IMG/VR virus record: IMGVR_UViG_3300049856_000084
Coordinates: 1-64,000 of that record
Direction: 5' to 3' (one strand)
Source of the DNA: a virus
DNA: 64,000 nt
In this document: in pieces, positions 36,691-43,643 of the stretch
How the letters are laid out: every line of letters starts with the position of its first letter
Numbering within the stretch: position 1 is the stretch's first letter
The notes under the pieces: model-generated
Database searches by the model: none
The model's input: only the letters and a program-made list of their open reading frames with translations
What the model was told of the DNA's origin: nothing
Translations under genes and position numbers: made by a program

Positions 36691-36941
36691 ATTTGCCCTC
36701 TCAACCGGTACTGTATCGCACTCTCCACCACAAACCGACTGTGCACCTGGCGTAGTTCAGATGGCGTCAAGCCCGCACGCATACCGGCTAGGCAATCGAG
36801 CACGCGGCCCACGTAGGCAAGTTTCAGCGGTGCCAATGGGCGCGGCTGGTCCTGTTCCGTGACCTTCTGCCTACCCTTGCGCTTCGGCTGGTTAGCGCGG
36901 GGGCTGGGCGGTAGTAGCTTGGCTCTGATTCGCTTGTTCAT
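36687..36941 (-). CDS. small basic protein
   Basis: An 84-residue protein with a basic, Pro-rich N-terminal half (RIRAKLLPPSPRANQPKRKG) and a helical C-terminus (LTPSELRQVHSRFVVESAIQ). ATGA overlap upstream. Confidence 0.55.
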   Translation of the reverse strand: MNKRIRAKLLPPSPRANQPKRKGRQKVTEQDQPRPLAPLKLAYVGRVLDCLAGMRAGLTPSELRQVHSRFVVESAIQYRLRGQI

Positions 36942-37315
36942 GGGTTTGTGGTGCAAGCTGCTGACCTGATTTGATTAGGACGTCCAGTAGACTCAATCAG
37001 GCATTGCAATTGCTTCTCAAGTTCCTTAGAGTACTTGTCAACCCTTGCGAAGTTCGCCCTTAGTTCTTTGACAACATCCCAGCAAGCTGCGCTTTCACTA
37101 TACCTAGTATCGGCAAGAGAGCGGGTTACTTCAATCTCTGTATCACGGTGGTAGATTTCGGCTTCTAATACATGGATGCGGCCCCACAATGCCTTTGTGT
37201 CCTTGGTCCATTCCTTGATGCATTCAGATCGCGTGTTGGTGTGCCCGACAAACCAGCCACAGGCGTATAACGCAATGGCACAACCGATATGTATGAGTAG
37301 GTGATTAATCTTCAT
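36938..37315 (-). CDS. membrane-anchored coiled-coil protein
   Basis: A 125-residue protein. Residues ~5-24 form a membrane helix (LLIHIGCAIALYACGWFVGH), then a long helix (LWGRIHVLEAEIYHRDTEIE). The topology resembles an inner-membrane spanin (Rz), but it lies far from the lysis genes, so that call is weak. Confidence 0.55.
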   Translation of the reverse strand: MKINHLLIHIGCAIALYACGWFVGHTNTRSECIKEWTKDTKALWGRIHVLEAEIYHRDTEIEVTRSLADTRYSESAACWDVVKELRANFARVDKYSKELEKQLQCLIESTGRPNQIRSAACTTNP

Positions 37316-37321
37316 GCTTGT

Positions 37322-37606
37322 TCATCCGGCGTAGTGCCACCAATGGCCAGTAGATGCGGAGAATCTGACTTCGTACTGTTTCCCACACGTGCAAGTGTAT
37401 GGGAAGTATGAGCCAGTACCAATGGTGCAACGCCATGTCCAAGCATCCGGCACGGTGCAGACGTGCTCCAATGGTGGGGCTGGTTGTGGTTGTTTCCAAA
37501 ATGCCAACTTATCCCATAGCAGGCTACAATCTCTATTGTCACCACCATGCATCGCCAATAGGGTACGCAGAAACCGCGCTTCTTCCGGCGTTAGTTCGAT
37601 GTTCAT
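37322..37606 (-). CDS. small zinc-like protein
   Basis: A 94-residue protein: ELTPEEARFLRTLLAMHGGD helix, a Pro linker, then HVCTVPDAWTWRCTIGTGSY and CTCGKQYEVR, a Cys pattern that could bind zinc. Confidence 0.6.
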   Translation of the reverse strand: MNIELTPEEARFLRTLLAMHGGDNRDCSLLWDKLAFWKQPQPAPPLEHVCTVPDAWTWRCTIGTGSYFPYTCTCGKQYEVRFSASTGHWWHYAG

Positions 37607-37782
37607 GACAGTATCACCGCCTTCACATTATCCAAGTCAAATTGATATTCCCCGCTTCCTTTGCACTTCGGGCAGGTGATTTGTATCAGGTGCATGTACT
37701 TATCCCAGTCTTCCGGCGTTGGGATCCAGTTCGGGTTGACTCGGTGAATCGTGCCGGTACCGCTGCAATTATCACACTTCAT
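37603..37782 (-). CDS. DnaJ-type zinc-finger protein
   Basis: A 59-residue protein with CDNCSGTGT and CPKCKGSGE, two CxxCxGxG repeats split by 30 residues. ATG 37782 overlaps the upstream stop. Confidence 0.65.
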   Translation of the reverse strand: MKCDNCSGTGTIHRVNPNWIPTPEDWDKYMHLIQITCPKCKGSGEYQFDLDNVKAVILS

Positions 37783-37877
37783 TCTCTCCACCTTCTCCCA
37801 ACCCATAGGCACAGTACAGCTAGCCCGACGCTCAGAGCCTTCAGGAGGTACACTTCCGTCGCAGTGAGACACATCAT
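37779..37877 (-). CDS. 32-residue membrane miniprotein
   Basis: Linked to both neighbours by ATGA. MMCLTATEVYLLKALSVGLA VLCLW is a single membrane helix ending in a basic WGRRWRE-like tail. The continuous overlap chain supports it. Confidence 0.55.
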   Translation of the reverse strand: MMCLTATEVYLLKALSVGLAVLCLWVGRRWRE

Positions 37878-38128
37878 AGGCCCACCTTGCATTCCCGCAA
37901 CTCAGCCGTAAATGGTTCCACATTCTCCCACAGGCTTAGACTGGATTTGATTTGACCTAAGTATTCGGATTCCAACACAACACTACGCTCCCACGGCTGG
38001 AGGCTGTCACGGTGGCGGGCGTGCTTGCAATCAGAACACCGGCAGGGCTTGTAGGTGGCAGCGCCGTACTGGTTGCGGTTTCGCATCTGGTCGGTTAGTT
38101 CAGCCCACTTGGCTAGATTCTTTCTCAT
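37874..38128 (-). CDS. small protein with CRCSDC motif
   Basis: An 84-residue basic protein; CRCSDCKHARHRD gives a Cys/His cluster. C-terminal helix (SLWENVEPFTAELRECK). ATGA overlap upstream. Confidence 0.55.
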   Translation of the reverse strand: MRKNLAKWAELTDQMRNRNQYGAATYKPCRCSDCKHARHRDSLQPWERSVVLESEYLGQIKSSLSLWENVEPFTAELRECKVGL

Positions 38129-38394
38129 TCGATGATCGTCTCCACTCCGCCCACGAGTTGAGCAATGCGGATTTTTAGCAGCTTGCCTTCTGGGATCGCT
38201 ATCGTTTGCAGGCACACACCTACTGCATTTGGCTTATTGGCGACCCTGGCAGCGATTTCCAGCGGTTCCTTGGCTGTTTCAGGCTGGTATGTGATGGTTA
38301 CAAAGTACTCGTCGGTTGTTCCACCCTTTACCAGAATCAGAACGCCACCCGGCCATGGTGCCCAAACAAATACGATGGGTGATTCACTGAGCAT
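38125..38394 (-). CDS. small beta protein
   Basis: An 89-residue protein rich in strands (PIVFVWAPWPGGVLILVKGG, TDEYFVTITYQPE, GKLLKIRIAQLVGGVETIIE). No family recognised. Confidence 0.55.
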   Translation of the reverse strand: MLSESPIVFVWAPWPGGVLILVKGGTTDEYFVTITYQPETAKEPLEIAARVANKPNAVGVCLQTIAIPEGKLLKIRIAQLVGGVETIIE

Positions 38395-38488
38395 TTTTTA
38401 TCACCACGGATATAGTTAGCAGCGCAGCGGTTGCCAGTAGTGGGGCGATCAGGTTCCGCCAGACGGTGTTAACGTGCTTCATATTCAT
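38384..38488 (-). CDS. 34-residue membrane miniprotein
   Basis: GAGGAA before ATG 38488. One helix (LIAPLLATAALLTISVVIK). ATGA overlap with the upstream membrane gene. Confidence 0.55.
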   Translation of the reverse strand: MNMKHVNTVWRNLIAPLLATAALLTISVVIKNAQ

Positions 38489-38616
38489 TTGTTCCTCGTG
38501 TAGGTTGACGGCGTGACTTCGATTCTGTTGGCAGCTACGGCGGCGGCGATTAGCAGCACAACCACTAGGCCCCAGATTGCGAAAACTATGCGTACTAGCG
38601 TTTTATCGGTTTTCAT
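38485..38616 (-). CDS. 43-residue membrane protein
   Basis: MKTDKTLVRIVFAIWGLVVV then LLIAAAVAANR: one membrane helix and a short polar tail. Forms a tandem with the next small membrane gene. Confidence 0.6.
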   Translation of the reverse strand: MKTDKTLVRIVFAIWGLVVVLLIAAAVAANRIEVTPSTYTRNK

Positions 38617-38789
38617 AGTGTTGGTCTCACTGTCTCGTAGCAGCCGGATTCGTGGATCAGGAACAGGCCACGGTCGTTACCGGCGAATAGATGGCCGTCG
38701 ATTACCTGTAAAAACGTGATGTTGCCACCGGGGAGAACGCATAGACATTCCATTGGCCTGTCCCATGGCTGCAATTCGTGGAAGTTCAT
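38613..38789 (-). CDS. 58-residue hypothetical protein
   Basis: ATG 38789. MNFHELQPWDRPMECLCVLP then strands (ITFLQVIDGHLFAGNDRGLF). No family recognised. Confidence 0.5.
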   Translation of the reverse strand: MNFHELQPWDRPMECLCVLPGGNITFLQVIDGHLFAGNDRGLFLIHESGCYETVRPTL

Positions 38790-38808
38790 GGCTTCTTCGG
38801 CCCTCCGG

Positions 38809-39096
38809 CTATGATGTAGGGCATTTGTGCTTCCTCCAACTATCACACATCAATTCAAACTGTTTGATTATGGCCCTTGTATTCTCGCGAATCGATTCTT
38901 CGCTATCACCGTTTATGGCAATGCATATGGCGTGAGATATCCATTCTGGCGGAAAGGCTACAAACATTTTAGTCCCAACCGCTTGAGTTAATATAACTTT
39001 GTTTCCTCTGATTTCCGTATTTCTGAAGATGCCAAAAGATGCACCGTTAACCCATTCTTCGAGCAACGGCATTGCTATTTCACAGGCTGAGGGCAT
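38809..39096 (-). CDS. hypothetical protein ending WRKHKCPTS
   Basis: A 95-residue alpha/beta protein (MFVAFPPEWISHAICIAING, ESIRENTRAIIKQFELMCDS). Its tail WRKHKCP is encoded by the same 20 bases as in the gene at 39075. Confidence 0.6.
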   Translation of the reverse strand: MPSACEIAMPLLEEWVNGASFGIFRNTEIRGNKVILTQAVGTKMFVAFPPEWISHAICIAINGDSEESIRENTRAIIKQFELMCDSWRKHKCPTS

Positions 39097-39197
39097 TTGT
39101 GCTTCCTCCACGTCAAATCTGATGGTCTGACCATGGCACCACAGTCTGGGCATGGTACGGTGCTCTTGGGGCGTCCACCGCCCTTGGTTTTGCGCAT
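39075..39197 (-). CDS. 40-residue zinc-finger protein
   Basis: ATG 39197: basic arm (MRKTKGGGRPKSTVP), then CPDC, then H and C in WRKHKCP, a one-finger C2HC arrangement. Overlaps the downstream gene by 22 bases. Confidence 0.6.
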   Translation of the reverse strand: MRKTKGGGRPKSTVPCPDCGAMVRPSDLTWRKHKCPQPVK

Positions 39198-39219
39198 GGC
39201 TGCGAGTGCAGCGCCTGGC

Positions 39220-39546
39220 TTAGGGCATTTTGGCATTGCCGGACTCCTTCAGTTTCATGCATTCCTGGCAGTCACGGTTAAGCAAGAGTAGCGGTTTGCC
39301 TCCGTGCTCCCTGACCATGTTCGGGAAGCAGCGTCTTTCTTCGCAACTAGGGCAATCGAGAACCACTTGCTCATAATTTATCATCGAAATCGTTTGTGCC
39401 GATTTAACTGAGTAGCGAACCCACGTTTTACCAGTTTTAGGGTTTATAGAATCGCTAATTGTGATAGTTTCGCAGGTTTTGTCAATGGGGAGATTGATGA
39501 GCGCCTCTTCCAGTTGGGCGAGCGACACCGTGATGCTATTTGGCAT
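39220..39546 (-). CDS. cysteine-containing protein
   Basis: A 108-residue protein. Strands at the N-terminus (SITVSLAQLEEALINLPIDK), then CPSCEERRC and CQEC, probably one zinc site. Confidence 0.6.
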   Translation of the reverse strand: MPNSITVSLAQLEEALINLPIDKTCETITISDSINPKTGKTWVRYSVKSAQTISMINYEQVVLDCPSCEERRCFPNMVREHGGKPLLLLNRDCQECMKLKESGNAKMP

Positions 39547-39712
39547 TGTAAACTCCGTTAAAAGCGCTCATGTGAAGCACTTGCATACGAATTGCAAAGA
39601 TTTGGCAATTCAGGGTTATGGCAGACTGGATTAACGCCAATTTAGCGGCGGCTTGCGCTTCCCTGTGGGCCATCTCGACCGCCTGGGCCTGCATTTCTTC
39701 AAGGCTTGGCAT
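39536..39712 (-). CDS. 58-residue helical protein
   Basis: From ATG 39712, inside the end of the upstream gene. Helical (EEMQAQAVEMAHREAQAAAK). No family recognised. Confidence 0.5.
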   Translation of the reverse strand: MPSLEEMQAQAVEMAHREAQAAAKLALIQSAITLNCQIFAIRMQVLHMSAFNGVYNAK

Positions 39713-40184
39713 TCTGTTTCTCCAGCATGGCGTTGAATCGGTCCACGTCGGCTTGGTCCTGCAGGGTGATGGATCGTCGCGTTGGGGCAGTGAACTTATG
39801 CGGTCTGAATTCTGTCCCATCGCTGGCAATGAATTGCTGGTGACGGTCATGAACCACGACAGTACTTCCGATTACGATTGGCGTATGGTAATGTTCAACC
39901 GTGCCTGTAAACTTGCCTGATCTGAACCGCGCCTCAAAGTCCGCCTGTTCCTTCAGATCACGCTTCTTGTCTGCGATTGCTTGAATAATGGCGTCTTGCA
40001 ATTTGCGATTTCTGGGCAAGATGGCGAGCGCTTGGTCAACGAAGTGATCCGGTTGCGTTGCCAGCATGCCTACCAGCGTGTGCATGAAATCGTAGAACTT
40101 GAAATGAAGCGTTCTGATGTGGGTTTCGCGCTTCGCTGCCAGCTTCTTGTAGTAGCCGGGTGGCTTACGCTTCGTCTGTTTCAT
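39699..40184 (-). CDS. hypothetical protein
   Basis: A 161-residue basic protein; GGAGGAA lies 7 bases before ATG 40184. Helical N-terminal half (YYKKLAAKRETHIRTLHFKF), then a beta part (TPIVIGSTVVVHDRHQQFIA). Function unknown. Confidence 0.6.
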   Translation of the reverse strand: MKQTKRKPPGYYKKLAAKRETHIRTLHFKFYDFMHTLVGMLATQPDHFVDQALAILPRNRKLQDAIIQAIADKKRDLKEQADFEARFRSGKFTGTVEHYHTPIVIGSTVVVHDRHQQFIASDGTEFRPHKFTAPTRRSITLQDQADVDRFNAMLEKQNAKP

Positions 40185-40230
40185 GTTCCACTTCCTCCGA
40201 TTCAGCTTCGATATCCTCGCCACGGTGCAT
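40165..40230 (-). CDS. 21-residue acidic mini-ORF
   Basis: ATG 40230 overlaps the upstream TAA (TAATG). The peptide HRGEDIEAESEEVEHETDEA is very acidic, and its codons GAG GAA provide the ribosome site of the next gene. It may act only as a coupling leader. Confidence 0.4.
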   Translation of the reverse strand: MHRGEDIEAESEEVEHETDEA

Positions 40231-40556
40231 TACTTCACCTCGTTCAATAATCGGTGCTGTTCTTCAATCGACTTCAGAAGCAACTCCTGCTGGTCTATGT
40301 GTCGTTCCATGTCCCAGATGGCCTTGCCCCAGTAGCATAGTGCTATGAAGAAGAGGCTTATCACAAACTTGCCGTTTTCGTCCTCGGTCCAACAAATTTT
40401 CCAGTTATACCCATCCCCAACGGGTTCGTGGAACTTGCGCATATGCTGGGTTAGTTTAGATTCCGCTTCGTCCCTGACTCGCCATTGGATGATGTTCAAG
40501 CCCAACATGATAGGGAATAGCACAATGTGGATTCTTCCAAACGTTTTCCAGTTCAT
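40230..40556 (-). CDS. small membrane protein
   Basis: A 108-residue protein with two helices (IHIVLFPIMLGLNIIQW near residue 10-26; VISLFFIALCYWGKAIW near 65-81) and a coiled C-terminal tail (QQELLLKSIEEQHRLLNE). Confidence 0.6.
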   Translation of the reverse strand: MNWKTFGRIHIVLFPIMLGLNIIQWRVRDEAESKLTQHMRKFHEPVGDGYNWKICWTEDENGKFVISLFFIALCYWGKAIWDMERHIDQQELLLKSIEEQHRLLNEVK

Positions 40557-40795
40557 TTCGGCAACTCCGGCTTGGGGTAGATCCCTGGGAACACTTCGGG
40601 ATGCGATTCCTTCGTAGTGTAGGCGACATCGCTTATTGGAATCTCGATTCTGTCGATTCTTGCGATGTTCTCTACATCAGTTTCGCCACTACCGTCTGAG
40701 TACTTATGGATGAACCGCACTGGCTTGGATTCATCAGTAGAGATTGCACGCCGTATCAGTGCATCTAGTTCGGCGAGTGTGATTACAATGTTCAT
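40553..40795 (-). CDS. hypothetical protein ending PELPK
   Basis: An 80-residue protein (ITLAELDALIRRAISTDESK, strands, Pro-rich end). Its PELPK end and next start share 21 bases with the upstream gene junction at 40790. Confidence 0.55.
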   Translation of the reverse strand: MNIVITLAELDALIRRAISTDESKPVRFIHKYSDGSGETDVENIARIDRIEIPISDVAYTTKESHPEVFPGIYPKPELPK

Positions 40796-41127
40796 TTCGG
40801 CAACTCCGGCAGCTCGCGCCAGTGGGTGGGCTTAATCATAAACGTCGATACGCCAGCCCGAAGACGCATAACCCACACTTCCTGCCCAAATTCGAGGATG
40901 TCGTGGAAGATTTGAGCCTGATACAAGCCATCGGTACCCCAGATCGCACGATCCTTGGGCGCTGTGGCGATGGGCTGCCAGCTAAGATGTGGGTTTCTCG
41001 CTACGGATTCGTCATACATTTGCTGCATCGATTCCAAGTACTCCATGCTGTCATTAGCCAATATCGAGCTGAGTGAAATCCGCGATAAAGCTACTGCAAT
41101 TTCTTGCTTTGATAACTTCTCGCTCAT
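40792..41127 (-). CDS. DUF551-like protein ending PELPK
   Basis: A 111-residue protein. Residues ~50-110 follow the DUF551 layout: WQPIATAPKDRAIWGTDGLY, then VWVMRLR and THWRELPELP. The N-terminal helical part is extra. Such proteins are common in phages, function unknown. ATGA overlap upstream. Confidence 0.7.
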   Translation of the reverse strand: MSEKLSKQEIAVALSRISLSSILANDSMEYLESMQQMYDESVARNPHLSWQPIATAPKDRAIWGTDGLYQAQIFHDILEFGQEVWVMRLRAGVSTFMIKPTHWRELPELPK

Positions 41128-41234
41128 TTGATTTGTGCCACCTTCCAGATCAAGTACAAAAGCACAAACAGAAGCGCAGTTCCGGCGATTAAATCAAACG
41201 CTTCTGATCGAAGCACGTGGCGGAGTAGTTCCAT
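41124..41234 (-). CDS. 36-residue membrane miniprotein, first gene of the block
   Basis: MELLRHVLRSEAFDLIAGTA then LLFVLLYLIWKVAQ: one helix. Minus-strand TAGAGT (41245-41240) ends 5 bases before the ATG, again leaderless-type spacing. Confidence 0.6.
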   Translation of the reverse strand: MELLRHVLRSEAFDLIAGTALLFVLLYLIWKVAQIK

Positions 41235-41239
41235 ATCTC

Positions 41240-41286
41240 ACTCTACAACATCCACGCTGTACTTTTCAAGAGAAATCGGTTAGAGT
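41240..41286. promoter_or_regulatory. divergent promoters, minus block and late operon
   Basis: Minus: TTGAAA (41269-41264), 18 bases, TAGAGT (41245-41240). Plus: TAGAGT (41281-41286) 7 bases before ATG 41294, preceded by AATCGGT similar to the array promoters, but the -35 is poor. Confidence 0.45.
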
Positions 41287-41293
41287 AGGGGGC

Positions 41294-41848
41294 ATGGACA
41301 CTAAAACATGGGTTCTGATTGAGGTTGGAGAACTAGAGAAGCTGAAAGCAGAGAATCGTCAAATGAATAGGGCGTTGCGTACTCTTGATCCAACAGAAGA
41401 GGAACGAAGGCTCGGTATCGCTCTAGATGGCAAGGCGCAGGATGCCAACGAGACGGCAGAGTCACCTGAGTGCCCAGAATGCGAGAAGCGCAACAGCGGT
41501 GTACCGTTTAGCGGTAGTCACCTCGCATTCAGCCAAATGTGTTCCAAGTGCCAATCGGCATTACTGGCAGAGAAAAAAGGGATAGCGATGGCCTCAGCCT
41601 ACAAAGCCTGCGGCGAAGAGTTGAGGCCACATCGGGAACGGCAAGCAAACGCAGACGCCGAAGCAACTGCGAAGTTGGTAGCCACCCAAGCAGCACGCGA
41701 GAAAGCCTACCACCGCGTGGAGCTTGCCGCGCAGTTCATGGCGGCGTTGCTAACTCGGTCTCAATATTTGCCACAATCAGACTACTGGGCAAAAGATGCA
41801 TTCCAAGCGGCTAACGCATTCCTGGCAGAGGCGGAGAAACACCAATGA
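41294..41848 (+). CDS. hypothetical protein with zinc ribbon and coiled coil
   Basis: A 184-residue protein. Helical start (LIEVGELEKLKAENRQMNRA), a ribbon (CPECEKRNSGVPFSGS..MCSKC, residues ~62-85), then long helices to the end. First gene of the late operon; function unknown. Confidence 0.6.
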   Translation: MDTKTWVLIEVGELEKLKAENRQMNRALRTLDPTEEERRLGIALDGKAQDANETAESPECPECEKRNSGVPFSGSHLAFSQMCSKCQSALLAEKKGIAMASAYKACGEELRPHRERQANADAEATAKLVATQAAREKAYHRVELAAQFMAALLTRSQYLPQSDYWAKDAFQAANAFLAEAEKHQ

Positions 41849-42096
41849 ACGAAGCGCTTGCTGATCGAGTGGCTCGTGAAATGGCAGAACAGCAATATTA
41901 CAAGAGTCACGGCTTTCTGCTCTTCGGCGCGGACAATCGCCCAGCGCCCATTGCCGGGAGATCATTGTACCAAGATCAAGGCTTAGGCCTGCGTTTCGTG
42001 CGAGAAGCTACTGAACTTGATGAGTTGACAGGAATCGTAATGAAAGGCAACACTACCGACGCATCGACTACCTACAAAATCGAGTTTACCAAATGA
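41845..42096 (+). CDS. small hypothetical protein
   Basis: An 83-residue protein (ALADRVAREMAEQQYYKSHG, strands at the end). ATGA overlaps at both ends. Confidence 0.55.
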   Translation: MNEALADRVAREMAEQQYYKSHGFLLFGADNRPAPIAGRSLYQDQGLGLRFVREATELDELTGIVMKGNTTDASTTYKIEFTK

Positions 42097-42425
42097 AAAC
42101 ACTGCTTTTATCAGCGCTGCTGTGCCTCCCGGCACTTGCACAGATGGAGATTGTTCTAACTCCGGTGCCAAGTTGGGCGACGCCGTTTCCATCAGTTGAG
42201 CCTACTTCCACGCGGATTCTCACGATTAGCGGCGGCAAGGGCACGCATTACGACGTGACTACGGTTTATGGGATGGCTGGGGAGAAGGTTACACTGAAGA
42301 TGCGCATCGAAAACAGTGGTAAGTACTCCAGTGCCGTGCTATCTATCCCGCAAAAGGCAGAATTATGGTCTGTTTCGATGGAGGATATCACAGTTCACGA
42401 GAAGCGGGAGGCCAAAATTGAATAG
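42093..42425 (+). CDS. exported beta protein with Sec signal
   Basis: A 110-residue protein starting MKTLLLSALLCLPALAQ, a strong Sec signal with ALA-Q cleavage. The mature domain is Ig-like by pattern (TRILTISGGKGTHYDVTTVY, GEKVTLKMRIENSGKYSSAV). Probably periplasmic during infection; role unknown. Confidence 0.65.
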   Translation: MKTLLLSALLCLPALAQMEIVLTPVPSWATPFPSVEPTSTRILTISGGKGTHYDVTTVYGMAGEKVTLKMRIENSGKYSSAVLSIPQKAELWSVSMEDITVHEKREAKIE

Positions 42426-42651
42426 GCGCACGTTCCTCAAGGCTATCGCGGTGGCTCCGATGGCGGCTCCCGCTATTCCCGTTATTGCTGGCAGCATTCC
42501 GGGCTGCAATCTTCGACCGGGCGACACATTTACCATGGCAAAGGTTTACGATCCATATCGGCGGCTGAAACGCTTTACGATTGTTGCCGCTTATGCTGTA
42601 AAGACGCCGGACGGAATTACCTTTCAACTAGAACCATGGACCGAATCATGA
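42418..42651 (+). CDS. small protein with Tat-type signal (NRRTFLK)
   Basis: A 77-residue protein from TTG 42418, which has GGGAGG 7 bases upstream. The N-terminus NRRTFLKAIAVAPMAAPAIP matches the twin-arginine consensus (RRxFLK) with a mild hydrophobic region and AGS site. The mature part is short (NLRPGDTFTMAKVYDPYRRL). Tat export of a phage protein is very unusual. Confidence 0.6.
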   Translation: MNRRTFLKAIAVAPMAAPAIPVIAGSIPGCNLRPGDTFTMAKVYDPYRRLKRFTIVAAYAVKTPDGITFQLEPWTES

Positions 42652-42881
42652 AGCCACTCAACGAAGCCATTGCCGACATGCTGGATGCCGTTATTGCGGA
42701 CGCCACGATCATGCGAGATGCACTGCGAGCCGACAAGGTGGGCCTGATTAAGTATCCAGTGGCACGGAAGCGCCAATTCGCCACTATTGGGCACTTTTTC
42801 TCGAACCACCAAGGTTACGCGAAGGTGTGTCTGGATCATGGCGGCGAATGGAAGGCGTTCAACTTCTTCAAGCCGCGTTGA
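42648..42881 (+). CDS. small helical protein
   Basis: A 77-residue protein from the ATGA overlap 42648 (NEAIADMLDAVIADATIMRD). Its TGA stop lies in the TTGACA of the next promoter. Confidence 0.6.
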   Translation: MKPLNEAIADMLDAVIADATIMRDALRADKVGLIKYPVARKRQFATIGHFFSNHQGYAKVCLDHGGEWKAFNFFKPR

Positions 42882-42896
42882 CAGTTCGTGTATAAT
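42878..42896 (+). promoter_or_regulatory. TTGACA-N7-TATAAT element (late promoter candidate)
   Basis: TTGACA (42878-42883) and TATAAT (42891-42896), 7 bases apart, 6 bases before ATG 42903. Same spacing and GTGTATA core as at 34012 and 50478. Confidence 0.5.
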
Positions 42897-42902
42897 GCCG
42901 AT

Positions 42903-43412
42903 ATGGGCCAAGTAGTTTGCAAACCGCGACTTGAGGATAAAATGACCCTCAAGTTGAAGCTGAAGCCAATTCTTGAAGCGATGGCCGATCACGTGCAACT
43001 GAACGCTGATGGCGAATTTGTACCGTTTGACCCACTTTCCAAGATTATCGAGATTGCGAGTGGGAATATGGTTTGCGGCGTATGCCACGGCGACAAAGAG
43101 GCCAAATACGCGCTTACGGATGAAGATGGCAACCGGCTGAAGGACGAAGCAGGGAACATTAAAACGGCGTTTCGGCTTTGCCAGTCATGCTACGGCACTG
43201 GGAAGGAAGCGCTTTCACCCAAAATCGTGCTGGATGCCAATGAAATGCTGCTGGCTAAGATGTACCCTGATTTGAAGGCAATTGAGCATACTGGGGACGT
43301 TGGCAACGGGCTGGCAGAAGCGATTCTGGAGCGTCGGCGTCTGAGGGAAGCAATGCGAGAGCAGGAAGACAAAACGATAACCGTGCCTCCGGCGCATGAG
43401 CAAGTTCAATGA
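42903..43412 (+). CDS. putative small terminase subunit with zinc finger
   Basis: A 169-residue protein. A central zinc finger (NMVCGVCHGDKEAKYALTDE ... CQSCYGTGKEAL) is followed by PKIVLDANEMLLAKMYPDLK, AIEHTGDVGNGLAEAILERR. The YPxLKAIEHTG end resembles small terminase proteins that mark phage DNA for packaging. TerL lies downstream across the tail spike gene. Medium confidence; it could instead be another DNA-binding protein. Confidence 0.55.
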   Translation: MGQVVCKPRLEDKMTLKLKLKPILEAMADHVQLNADGEFVPFDPLSKIIEIASGNMVCGVCHGDKEAKYALTDEDGNRLKDEAGNIKTAFRLCQSCYGTGKEALSPKIVLDANEMLLAKMYPDLKAIEHTGDVGNGLAEAILERRRLREAMREQEDKTITVPPAHEQVQ

Positions 43413-43603
43413 GCATCACCCACGATAAAAAGCTACATCGTATAGCTTGCAGACTGTGCCAGAACTGTGGGAAGGCGAAATGTGCCTGCTTGAAGCCTAA
43501 GCGCATGGGTTTACCTGTTGGGATTACGCGGCGTGCAGATATCAGGACTGGTCCGTATTGCCACCGTGACTTAGTTTCGGTTAAGATTGGTTCGGGGCGA
43601 TAA
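43409..43603 (+). CDS. small zinc protein
   Basis: A 64-residue basic protein with CRLCQNCGKAKCACL, enough Cys for one zinc site, and ITRRADIRTGPYCHRD. ATGA overlap upstream; a GGGGC-GATAA-GCCCC hairpin (43594-43608) spans its stop. Confidence 0.6.
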   Translation: MSITHDKKLHRIACRLCQNCGKAKCACLKPKRMGLPVGITRRADIRTGPYCHRDLVSVKIGSGR

Positions 43604-43618
43604 GCCCCTTGATATCTC

Positions 43619-43639
43619 GCGTCGTGAGACGCCAGGAGG
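43619..43639 (+). promoter_or_regulatory. GNRA hairpin and ribosome site of the tail spike gene
   Basis: GCGTC-GTGA-GACGC (43619-43632) directly abuts AGGAGG (43634-43639); ATG at 43644. Same hairpin at 50574 and variants at 50509 and 48201. Confidence 0.6.
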
Positions 43640-43643
43640 CCCA

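Noticed and set aside
36938-37315. Rz-type spanin call
   Set aside because: Topology fits, but the gene is 35 kb from the lysis cassette and lacks a linked outer-membrane partner.
37312-37548. Minus frame overlapping 37322-37606
   Set aside because: Same strand, other frame; the longer frame has the CxxC-type protein pattern and joins both neighbours by overlap.
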